A stretch of 21,744 nt of DNA from an uncultured bacterium (GTDB taxonomy: Bacteria > Actinomycetota > Coriobacteriia > Coriobacteriales > Coriobacteriaceae), in the NCBI GenBank assembly GCA_905215835.1, contig CAJMRR010000014.1, positions 1-21,744 on the forward strand. The letters run 5' to 3'. The position numbers were made by a program, and so were the translations under genes. The notes beneath the pieces were generated by a model. That model searched no databases, was not told the origin of the DNA, and was given only the letters and a program-made list of their open reading frames with translations. Positions 1-6,744 of this stretch are shown one piece after another. Numbering within the stretch: the stretch's first letter is position 1; each line of letters starts with the position of its first letter.

Positions 1-1041
1 GGCGGTATCCGCGCCGCCGTGATCGTCAACGATATTGGCGAGATCAATGTGGACGCCAGCCTCATCGCCGACGGCGGCCTTTCCGAGACCGACGACCTCA
101 TCCCGCTCACCAACGGCTGCATTTGCTGCACGCTTTCGGACGACCTTGCTAACCAGCTGCAGGGCATCGCCGATTCGGGCAACTTCGATTACATCATCAT
201 CGAGGCCTCGGGCATTTGCGAGCCCATCCCCATCGCCTACACCATCTCGAGCTTCTGCGACGAGGCCAAGGTGGGCGGCGAGCCTAAGCTCGCGCTCGAC
301 AACATCGTGGCCGTGGTCGACTGTGCCCGCATGTACGACGAGTTCAACGGCGGTCGCGACCTGCTGGCTGAGGATATCGACGAGGACGACATCGAGAGCC
401 TGCTCATCCAGCAGATCGAGTTCTGCTCCACGCTGATCCTCAACAAGACCGATACCGTGAGCCCTGAGCAGATCGCCGAGCTCAAGGCCATCGTGCGCAG
501 CCTGCAGAAAGACGCCGTGATCGTCGAGGCCCAAAACGGCGAGGTCCCCATGGAGGAGCTGCTCGATACCGACCGCTTCGACTTTATGCGCGCCTACAAC
601 TCCGCCGCTTGGATCGAGGCCATGGAGCATCCCGAGGAGCACGACGACCCCGAGGTGCTCGAGTACGACATCGAGACCTTTGTGTACTCGCGCCGTAAGC
701 CGTTTGACCTGCAGAAGTTCACCGATTTTGTTGAGCAGGAGTGGCCCGACGAGGTCATTCGCGTCAAAGGCCCGCTGTGGCAGACCGGCGATCCGGACAT
801 GTGCTACATGTTTGAGCAGGCCGGCCACCAGATGCGCCTGATGGAGAACGGCCTGTTTGTCGACTCGGCGCCCGAGGGCGAGAAACAGAAGATCATCGAC
901 GAGAACCCCGAGATCATGCAGATTTGGGACGACGAGACGGGCGACCGTATGACGAGCCTGTGCATCATCGGCCGTCACATGGACAAGGATGCGCTCATCG
1001 CCTCCCTCGATGCCTGCCTGACCGACTGGCACCGCGCCTAG
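1..1041 (+). CDS. CobW/COG0523-family GTPase, 5' end cut off
   Basis: This is the 3' part of a G3E-class P-loop GTPase of the CobW/YjiA (COG0523) family, proteins generally linked to metal insertion or zinc homeostasis in the cytoplasm. The frame is open from base 1, so the Walker A loop expected near the N-terminus lies outside the window. Visible are the family's metal-binding GCICC motif (CxCC at visible residues 40-43), a switch II-like segment IIIEASGICEP, and the guanine-specificity motif NKTD at about 148-151. The last 130 residues form a CobW C-terminal domain with the FVYSRRKPFD segment. It ends 40 bases before a strong terminator, so it closes its transcription unit. The family assignment is firm; the metal and client protein cannot be read from the sequence. 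Confidence 0.9.
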   Translation, partial: GGIRAAVIVNDIGEINVDASLIADGGLSETDDLIPLTNGCICCTLSDDLANQLQGIADSGNFDYIIIEASGICEPIPIAYTISSFCDEAKVGGEPKLALDNIVAVVDCARMYDEFNGGRDLLAEDIDEDDIESLLIQQIEFCSTLILNKTDTVSPEQIAELKAIVRSLQKDAVIVEAQNGEVPMEELLDTDRFDFMRAYNSAAWIEAMEHPEEHDDPEVLEYDIETFVYSRRKPFDLQKFTDFVEQEWPDEVIRVKGPLWQTGDPDMCYMFEQAGHQMRLMENGLFVDSAPEGEKQKIIDENPEIMQIWDDETGDRMTSLCIIGRHMDKDALIASLDACLTDWHRA

Positions 1042-1080
1042 GTTTATCCAAGCGGGTATTTTTCCGCTTACGTAACCGCC

Positions 1081-1115
1081 AAACCACCACGAAGGTGCCC
1101 TTCGTGGTGGTTTTT
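1081..1115 (+). terminator. Rho-independent terminator after the CobW-like gene
   Basis: A perfect 12-bp stem (1084-1095 with 1099-1110, arm CCACCACGAAGG) closes on a 3-base loop. It is extended by three A-T pairs and ends in a run of five T. It lies 40 bases after the CobW-like stop and 22 bases before the trmL start. A weaker hairpin (AAGCGG at 1050-1055 with CCGCTT at 1064-1069) precedes it. Confidence 0.9.
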
Positions 1116-1136
1116 CGTTCTGAGCCAAGGAGATTC

Positions 1137-1736
1137 ATGTTCAACATTGTGCTGTATGTGCCCGAGATTCCGGCCAATACGGGCAATATCGGCCGCACCT
1201 GCGTGGTTACCGGCGCCCGCCTGCATCTGGTGGAGCCGCTGGGGTTTTCGCTCGACGACAAGACGGTGCGTCGCGCCGGACTGGGCTACTGGCAAAACTT
1301 GGACGTGACGACCTATGCCAGCTGGGAGGATTTCCTTGCCCGCAACGGCCTCTCCCCCGCCGACGAGCGCCTGCATCTGCTGACCAAAAAGGCACGCCGC
1401 ACCTATGCGCAAAGTACCTACCGCGATGGCGACTACTTGGTCTTTGGCAGCGAGAGCTCGGGCATTCCCGAGGAGCTGCTCGCCGCGGCGCCCGAGCGCT
1501 GCGAGCGCATCCCCATGCTGCGCGATTGCGACTCACTCGATAACGCCGAGACTTGGGAAGCTCACGAGGAATCGCTCGGGCATACCGAGGACAGCCACGA
1601 GGCCATCCTGCAGCAGGATATCTGCGGCAACTTCGTTAACCCCGACGACTACCGCATCAGCGCGCTCAACCTCTCCAACAGCGCCGCCATCGTCCTCTAC
1701 GAGGCCCTACGCCAGGCAGGCTTTCCGGGAATGTGA
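1137..1736 (+). CDS. trmL: tRNA (cytidine/uridine-2'-O-)-methyltransferase TrmL, with internal insert
   Basis: TrmL is a SPOUT-fold methyltransferase that uses SAM to 2'-O-methylate position 34 (the wobble base) of tRNA-Leu isoacceptors. The 199-residue product starts MFNIVLYVPEIPANTGNIGR and carries the three SpoU/TrmH motifs: NTGNIGR (14-20), FGSESSGIP (103-111) and LNLSNSAAI (178-186), which together form the knotted SAM site. The ATG at 1137 is preceded by CCAAGGAG; the open frame runs further upstream, but that part overlaps the terminator. TrmL is usually about 155-160 residues. The extra length lies between the IPM segment (125-127) and the third motif, an acidic stretch at about 131-173 rich in Glu, Asp and His. 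The stop codon sits inside a palindrome at 1730-1762. Confidence 0.9.
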   Translation: MFNIVLYVPEIPANTGNIGRTCVVTGARLHLVEPLGFSLDDKTVRRAGLGYWQNLDVTTYASWEDFLARNGLSPADERLHLLTKKARRTYAQSTYRDGDYLVFGSESSGIPEELLAAAPERCERIPMLRDCDSLDNAETWEAHEESLGHTEDSHEAILQQDICGNFVNPDDYRISALNLSNSAAIVLYEALRQAGFPGM

Positions 1737-1762
1737 CAAAGGGACTATCCTTTTGCCACATT
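1730..1762. repeat. Palindromic intergenic repeat, copy 1
   Basis: Arms of 14 bases (AATGTGACAAAGGG at 1730-1743 and CCTTTTGCCACATT at 1749-1762) pair with two non-Watson-Crick positions around a 5-base centre. The repeat overlaps the trmL stop codon. There is no T run after it. It shares the CAAAGGG core with the palindromes at 2985-3019 and 6714-6744. Confidence 0.6.
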
Positions 1763-1820
1763 CGAGCGCCACGTCGATGGCACACACGCCTAATTGATGC
1801 TCTAGATAAAGGCCCTCACT

Positions 1821-1855
1821 TTTAATCAGAATTAACTAAAGTAAAATGAAGTTAA
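1821..1855 (+). promoter_or_regulatory. AT-rich promoter candidate with dyad upstream of the first AAA ATPase
   Basis: In an otherwise GC-rich region this stretch is strikingly AT-rich. A -10-like TAAAAT (1842-1847) sits inside an inverted repeat, TTAACT (1832-1837) and AGTTAA (1850-1855), with a 12-base spacer. No good -35 box is evident. The position, 25-40 bases before the GTG start, fits a promoter overlapped by an operator. This is inferred from sequence only. Confidence 0.35.
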
Positions 1856-1879
1856 ACGGCGGTGTGAAAGGAGAGCCTT

Positions 1880-2980
1880 GTGGAATATCTCGAGAACCCG
1901 TTTACCCCCAGTTTTGGTGAGGTTCCTGCCCATCTCGCTGGCAGACAACAGATTATTCGGGATTTGGACCGTGCCTTCTTGAGCCAGCGCAGGCGCCCAG
2001 AATTGACCTCGATCTTCTCAGGCGCGCGTGGAACCGGTAAAACCGCTCTCATGTCGTCGCTCGCGACAAGGGCGGAATCCCACGGCTGGATTGCCGTAAA
2101 GACGACCGCGCTCCCGGGAATGCTTGAGGAAATCGAGTTCGGGGCGAAACGTGCCGCAGCCCATCTCATCGACTCGTCCAACCACTTCGAAGTCACCGGT
2201 CTCGGAATTGCACCGCTCGGCAGCATCGAGGTCAGTCGCGTTCACGATGCCTCAACCTGGCGTTATCGCATGAGCGACATCATCGACCGGCTCAACGAGG
2301 CGGGCACCGGTCTGCTTGTCACGGTTGACGAGGTGGACCCGACACTCGACGAGATGATCCAGCTCGCAGCGACGTATCAGCACTTTGTGACCGATGGGAA
2401 ACGCGTCGCCCTGCTCATGGCGGGACTTCCCAACAACGTATCGACGCTACTGAACCACAAGACGGTCTCGTTCCTTCGCCGCGCCCAACAATATCATCTG
2501 GGTCGCATTGCCGACTATGACGTACGCGAGGCCTTGATTCGCACAATCCAGGAAAACGATCGCCTAGCAGATGCCGAGGGAATCGATAGAGCCGTTCGCT
2601 CGATCTCTGGTTTTCCCTTCCTATTGCAACTCGTAGGCTACCGTGCCTGGGATCTCACAAGCGATTCGAAGGAAATCTCGTCACGCGACTTTGACCTGGG
2701 AATCAAAATCGCGCGCGACGAGATGGACGACCGAATCCTCGCGGCAACCTATCGGGAACTCACGGCAGAGGACAAGCGATTCCTCATCGCCATGCTCGAT
2801 GACGAGGAAGAGTCCACCACCGCTGACCTTGTCGAGCGCCTTAAGCGTTCGCCGCAGCAGGTCTCCCGCTACCGACGCCGCATGATAGACGCCGGCATCA
2901 TCGGGGAGCGAGGACGAGGGCTCGTCGCATTTGAATTGCCATTCTTCCGCGACTATCTCGCAGCTCAATGCGTGAAATAG
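1880..2980 (+). CDS. AAA/Orc1-Cdc6-like ATPase with C-terminal winged helix, paralogue A
   Basis: This 366-residue cytoplasmic P-loop ATPase has Walker A GARGTGKT (48-55), Walker B LLVTVDEVD (145-153), a sensor-1-like AGLPNN (181-186), and a FLRRAQQ segment (198-204) with a candidate arginine finger. The end (about 295-355) reads as a winged-helix domain. The order P-loop domain, helical lid, winged helix resembles Orc1/Cdc6-type and AAA_16 ATPases, which bind DNA or act as switches. The GTG start at 1880 is supported by AAAGGAG seven bases upstream. It is a clear paralogue of the ATPase at 5527-6645: both share the NPF.P start, FLRRAQQ and QLVGY..W. It converges on the uvrA-like gene, with a long palindrome between the two stops. 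Fold and ATPase activity are well supported; the biological role is unknown. Confidence 0.85.
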   Translation: MEYLENPFTPSFGEVPAHLAGRQQIIRDLDRAFLSQRRRPELTSIFSGARGTGKTALMSSLATRAESHGWIAVKTTALPGMLEEIEFGAKRAAAHLIDSSNHFEVTGLGIAPLGSIEVSRVHDASTWRYRMSDIIDRLNEAGTGLLVTVDEVDPTLDEMIQLAATYQHFVTDGKRVALLMAGLPNNVSTLLNHKTVSFLRRAQQYHLGRIADYDVREALIRTIQENDRLADAEGIDRAVRSISGFPFLLQLVGYRAWDLTSDSKEISSRDFDLGIKIARDEMDDRILAATYRELTAEDKRFLIAMLDDEEESTTADLVERLKRSPQQVSRYRRRMIDAGIIGERGRGLVAFELPFFRDYLAAQCVK

Positions 2981-2984
2981 GTAT

Positions 2985-3019
2985 CAATGAGGCAAAGGGA
3001 CTGTCCCTTTGCCTCATTG
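2985..3019. repeat. Perfect 17-bp palindrome between convergent genes, copy 2
   Basis: Arms CAATGAGGCAAAGGGAC (2985-3001) and its exact complement (3003-3019) are separated by one base. It fills the 40-base gap between the stops of the first AAA ATPase (2980) and the uvrA-like gene (3021). It could act as a bidirectional terminator, although neither side has a T run. It shares the CAAAGGGAC core with the other palindromes in the window. Confidence 0.75.
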
Positions 3020-3020
3020 T

Positions 3021-5501
3021 CTATAGGTAGCGGCCAGTAACGCTCTTGGGGCAGGCAGCGATATCCGTCGGCGTGCCGGCACAGACGACTCGCCCGCCCG
3101 CATCGCCACCGCCCGGGCCCATATCGATCACATAATCGGCATTTCGGATAAGGTCGAGATCGTGTTCGATCACGATAACCGTGGCGCCCTTGGCAACGAG
3201 GCCGTCAAACACACTCAGCAACACCTGAACATCGAGCGGATGCAGGCCGATCGTGGGCTCGTCAAACACAAACACGGCGTCGTCCTGCACGCGGCCCATC
3301 TCGCTCGCAAGCTTAAGGCGCTGTGCCTCGCCGCCCGAAAGCGCCGGCGTGGGCTCACCGAGCGTGAGATAGCCCAAACCCAGGTCGTGCAAGGTCTGCA
3401 AGCGTGCCTGAACCTTCTTGAGTCCCAACGTGGCGTCGAGCGCTTCGTCCACACTCATGTCCATGAGCTGCGGCAACGTAAGCAGACTCCCGTCCTTGCC
3501 CTCGCGATGGATATGCGAAGCCGCGTCTGCATAACGTGAGCCGCGACATGCCGGGCAGACGATCTCGACGTCGGGCAAAAACTGCACATCGAGTGATATC
3601 GATCCTGTGCCATCGCACGTAGGGCAGCGCAAGGCGCCAGTGTTGTAGCTAAAGGCGCCTGCCTTGTAGCCGGCTGCCTTGGCCTCGGGCGTGCGGGCGA
3701 AGGCGCGACGCAGCTCGTCATGGATATCAGCATAGGTCGCTACCGTCGAGCGCACGTTGGCACCGATGGGCGTTGCGTCAATCAGGTTGGCACGTGCAAT
3801 GCCCTCGGCATCGACCCAACGCACGTGTTTTGGCAGGCGCTCGCTGGCTGCCTGTGCCTTAAGTGCCGGGATGAGTGTCTCGAGCACCAGCGTCGTCTTG
3901 CCCGAACCCGAAACGCCCGTCACCGCGACGAGACGGCCGCGCGGGATATCGACTTCGAGCGGCTTGACGGTATGGATGGCATCGGTCGCCATGCGGATAT
4001 GGCCCTGGTCGGACATTTCCTCGTCAGTCACCTGCGGACGCAAGCGCTTGGACTCCGAGCGCAAAAACGGGGCGATGCGGCTGCTCTGCGATTGCTCGAC
4101 CTCATCCACCGTACCCGCGGCAATCACATTGCCACCGCCCGCTCCGGCAACGGGACCCATCTCGACCAGATAGTCGGCTTCCGCTAGAACGCGCGTATCG
4201 TGGTCAACAACAACCACGGTGTTGCCGTCATCCACCAGATCGCGCATCACGCCTACCAAGCCGTCGACATTGGCAGGATGCAAGCCAATCGAGGGCTCGT
4301 CCAGCACATAGAGCACACCCGTCGATCGGTTGCGCACCACGCGGGCGAGCTGCACGCGCTGGCGCTCGCCCGTGGAGAGCGTGGCGCCGGCGCGGTCGAG
4401 TGAAAGGTAATCGAGGCCCAGGTCAACCAGACGGCGGGCCGTGCTCAAAAATGAATCGCAGATATCCGTCGCCATGGGCTGCATCTCGGCCGGCAAGGAT
4501 GCGGGCACCCCGCGCACCCACTCAATCGCATCACCAAGCGTCATGGCCGCCGCCTGTGACAGATTGATACCGCGCACCTGGGGCTGGCGCGCCGCCTCGG
4601 CGAGACGCGTGCCGCCGCAATCGCGGCATGGGCCCTCGCGCAAAAAGCGAGCCACGCGCTTAAGCCCCTTATCATCCTTAACCTTGGCGAGCGCATTCTC
4701 GACGGTATAGACGGCGTTGTAATAGGTGAAATCGAGCGGCGTGGCGCCCTCGCCGTTTTTGGGAACGTAGAGAATGTGCTTTTTAACCGCCGGACCATGG
4801 AACACGATGTCGCGCTCTTGAGGCGAGAGCTGGTTAAACGGCACATCGGTGCGCACGCCCATCTCGCCGGCCACCTGCTTCATCAGATCCCACATGAGCG
4901 TGCCCCAAGGAAGCACTGCGCCTTCGTTGATGGTCTTTGACTCGTCGGGCACCAGGCTCGCCTCGTCCACCTCACGCATGACACCGGTGCCGCCGCAGGT
5001 AGGGCACGCACCGCCGCTGTTAAAGGCAAGGTCCTCGGCACTCGGCGCGCAGAACTCGCGACCGCATGCAGGGCACGTGAGCGACAGGCCAGCGGCAACG
5101 TTAAGGCTCGGCTCCACGCGCGCCCCGCAGTACGGGCACACGTGATGGGCGCAACGACTAAAGAGCAGACGCAGGCTATTGTTGAGCTCGGTCATGGTGC
5201 CAAAGGTCGAGCGTACGCCCGGCACGCTGGGACGCTGATGCAACGCGAGCGCCGCCGGTACGTGTAATACCTCATCCACCTGAGCGTGCTCGGCCTGCGT
5301 CAGGCGACGTCGAGTATAGGTGCTGAGCGCCTCCAGGTAGCGGCGCGAGCCCTCGGCATAAAGAACCCCCAGCGCCAGCGAGCTCTTGCCCGAGCCCGAC
5401 ACACCGGCAATGCCCACAAGCCTTCCCAGCGGAATATCGATATCGATGTCTTTAAGGTTATGGACGCGCGCGCCACGCACCTCGATAGCCTGCGGGTTCA
5501 T
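3021..5501 (-). CDS. UvrA paralogue lacking the UvrB-binding domain (class III/UvrA2-like)
   Basis: This 826-residue protein has the tandem ABC layout of UvrA. First half: Walker A GVSGSGKSS (33-41), signature LSTGERQR (375-382), Walker B YVLDEPSIGLH (398-408). Second half: Walker A GVSGSGKTT (529-537), signature LSGGEAQR (721-728), Walker B VFDEPTIGLH (745-754). Zinc cysteines are visible as CPYC (122), CPAC (143), CPTC (166), CRDC (292), and the pair CPTC (626) and CPAC (649). Canonical UvrA is about 940 residues with a UvrB-binding domain of about 115 residues before the first zinc module; here only a few residues separate the RLLFSR motif from CPYC, so that domain is missing. Class III relatives include UvrA2 and the drug-tolerance protein DrrC. 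I chose ATG 5501 because AAAGGTG precedes it; an ATG at 5534 overlapping the upstream stop is an alternative. Substrate unknown. Confidence 0.88.
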   Translation of the reverse strand: MNPQAIEVRGARVHNLKDIDIDIPLGRLVGIAGVSGSGKSSLALGVLYAEGSRRYLEALSTYTRRRLTQAEHAQVDEVLHVPAALALHQRPSVPGVRSTFGTMTELNNSLRLLFSRCAHHVCPYCGARVEPSLNVAAGLSLTCPACGREFCAPSAEDLAFNSGGACPTCGGTGVMREVDEASLVPDESKTINEGAVLPWGTLMWDLMKQVAGEMGVRTDVPFNQLSPQERDIVFHGPAVKKHILYVPKNGEGATPLDFTYYNAVYTVENALAKVKDDKGLKRVARFLREGPCRDCGGTRLAEAARQPQVRGINLSQAAAMTLGDAIEWVRGVPASLPAEMQPMATDICDSFLSTARRLVDLGLDYLSLDRAGATLSTGERQRVQLARVVRNRSTGVLYVLDEPSIGLHPANVDGLVGVMRDLVDDGNTVVVVDHDTRVLAEADYLVEMGPVAGAGGGNVIAAGTVDEVEQSQSSRIAPFLRSESKRLRPQVTDEEMSDQGHIRMATDAIHTVKPLEVDIPRGRLVAVTGVSGSGKTTLVLETLIPALKAQAASERLPKHVRWVDAEGIARANLIDATPIGANVRSTVATYADIHDELRRAFARTPEAKAAGYKAGAFSYNTGALRCPTCDGTGSISLDVQFLPDVEIVCPACRGSRYADAASHIHREGKDGSLLTLPQLMDMSVDEALDATLGLKKVQARLQTLHDLGLGYLTLGEPTPALSGGEAQRLKLASEMGRVQDDAVFVFDEPTIGLHPLDVQVLLSVFDGLVAKGATVIVIEHDLDLIRNADYVIDMGPGGGDAGGRVVCAGTPTDIAACPKSVTGRYL

Positions 5502-5526
5502 CTTCTGTTCCGTCACCTTTATCACC

Positions 5527-6645
5527 CTACTCATGCCATAAAATGCGGTCGCGGATATACTCGCCCAGCATGGGCACGGCAAACCGGACGAGGCCGTATC
5601 CGGCAGCCTCGATGACGCGCTCGCGAATCAGGCTTGCGCGATATTTACTCGCCCAGCTCTGGGTGCGATCGCAACGCTCAATGATATCCGCCATTCGCGT
5701 CGGCTTACCCTCGTCAGCAGCCATGGCCTCGATAAAGAGGCGTTGCGGACTGCGCAACCCGTAATACAGAGGCGCGTCGACCGCTTCGTAGAACTCGGAG
5801 ACGGCATCCGCATGGCCATCCTCGACATCGCGCCTTTCGATGACCTGCGAGCCACGCCGGACAGCAGACCGCCACATGTAATATCCCACCAGCTGAACCA
5901 TATAGGGATGCCCCATGCTCTTGCGCGCCGCAAGGTCCGCCGTCTCCGCGTCAACGCAAAGACCAGTACTCTCGACTGTCTGGATATATGAATCACGCAC
6001 GTTGGGCAAGGATATCGCCCCCAGCGTACGCTGCTGGGCACGCCGCAAAAACGTCACGCTCGGCTCTTCGAGCAGGTCGTCAACTATACTGGGTAAGCCG
6101 GCGAACACCAGCGCAAGACCGCGCTGGTCGCTATCGGGCAGGCCCGTGGCATCTTGATCTCCGAGCACCTGCTGATAGAGAACGGCAAGAGCCGCCAGTT
6201 CCTCGATAGACGCAGATTGAGCCTCGTCAATCGCAAACAGTATGCCCTTGCCTGGACCGAGCTTCTTGAGGCGCTCGTTGACCAGCCCGCGCAACGTCTC
6301 GCCCTTTGCTCGCGCCGCCTCGACCGACATCCGGCCAAACGACGGAGCAAACTCCATTGACGTCACAACGGGTTTATTCGAGCGAAGCGCATCGGCCAAG
6401 CGGTCGCATAAGCCAAGCGAAGCGGAATCGGAGACAACCGCCCATCCGCGCTCATTGGCTAGACGTTGCAGCTCCCGCAGGAGAACTGTCTTGCCGCAGC
6501 CGCGGTTCCCCGTAATGAGCATGAGCCTGCCCGGCGCTCCGGCGCCGTTATCGAGCCCTTCCTGAAAATCTTCGATGACCGGCTCGCGACCAATGAGTAT
6601 CGGAGGCCGCTTGCCTGCCGTTGGCTTAAAGGGATTTGGATTCAT
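5527..6645 (-). CDS. AAA/Orc1-Cdc6-like ATPase with C-terminal winged helix, paralogue B
   Basis: This 372-residue ATPase has Walker A GNRGCGKT (46-53), Walker B ILFAIDEAQ (135-143), a sensor-1-like AGLPS (182-186), FLRRAQQ (199-205), QLVGYYMW (251-258) and a C-terminal winged-helix region (about 300-360). Layout and several motifs match the ATPase at 1880-2980, so the two are paralogues, although the middle third differs strongly. The ATG start follows GAGGAGG at good spacing. The end reads ATGAGTAG: its stop lies 2 bases after a possible ATG for the uvrA-like gene, which suggests co-transcription and perhaps coupled translation. Upstream are three tandem 10-base repeats that overlap its likely promoter. 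It probably acts as an ATP-dependent DNA- or nucleoprotein-binding switch; no specific role can be assigned. Confidence 0.85.
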   Translation of the reverse strand: MNPNPFKPTAGKRPPILIGREPVIEDFQEGLDNGAGAPGRLMLITGNRGCGKTVLLRELQRLANERGWAVVSDSASLGLCDRLADALRSNKPVVTSMEFAPSFGRMSVEAARAKGETLRGLVNERLKKLGPGKGILFAIDEAQSASIEELAALAVLYQQVLGDQDATGLPDSDQRGLALVFAGLPSIVDDLLEEPSVTFLRRAQQRTLGAISLPNVRDSYIQTVESTGLCVDAETADLAARKSMGHPYMVQLVGYYMWRSAVRRGSQVIERRDVEDGHADAVSEFYEAVDAPLYYGLRSPQRLFIEAMAADEGKPTRMADIIERCDRTQSWASKYRASLIRERVIEAAGYGLVRFAVPMLGEYIRDRILWHE

Positions 6646-6679
6646 GTCGGCCTCCTCGGATTGGCAAACGCTGTCTATA

Positions 6680-6710
6680 GTTATACCAACTTATACCGAG
6701 TTATACCAAC
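6680..6710 (-). promoter_or_regulatory. Three tandem 10-bp repeats forming promoter/operator of ATPase B
   Basis: On the plus strand TTATACCAAC, TTATACCGAG and TTATACCAAC lie head to tail at 6681-6690, 6691-6700 and 6701-6710, exactly one helical turn apart. Read on the minus strand they supply TTGGTA (6709-6704) and TATAAC (6685-6680) with an 18-base spacer, a plausible sigma-70-type promoter 35 bases before the ATPase B start. Helical phasing suggests cooperative binding by a repressor or by the ATPase itself. Repeats are seen directly; function is inferred. Confidence 0.5.
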
Positions 6711-6713
6711 AGC

Positions 6714-6744
6714 AGGTGACAAAGGGGCCGCCCTTCTATCACCT
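6714..6744. repeat. Imperfect palindromic repeat, copy 3
   Basis: Fifteen-base arms (AGGTGACAAAGGGGC at 6714-6728 and 6730-6744) pair with three non-Watson-Crick positions around a single base. It overlaps the stop codon of the TetM-like GTPase gene and shares GTGACAAAGGG with the palindrome at 1730-1762. It may help end transcription of the GTPase gene. Confidence 0.5.

Noticed and set aside
6680..6710. Tandem repeats considered as a CRISPR remnant or replication iterons
   Set aside because: Units are 10 bases with no spacers, only three copies, and they coincide with a promoter; no cas or replication-initiator gene is adjacent.
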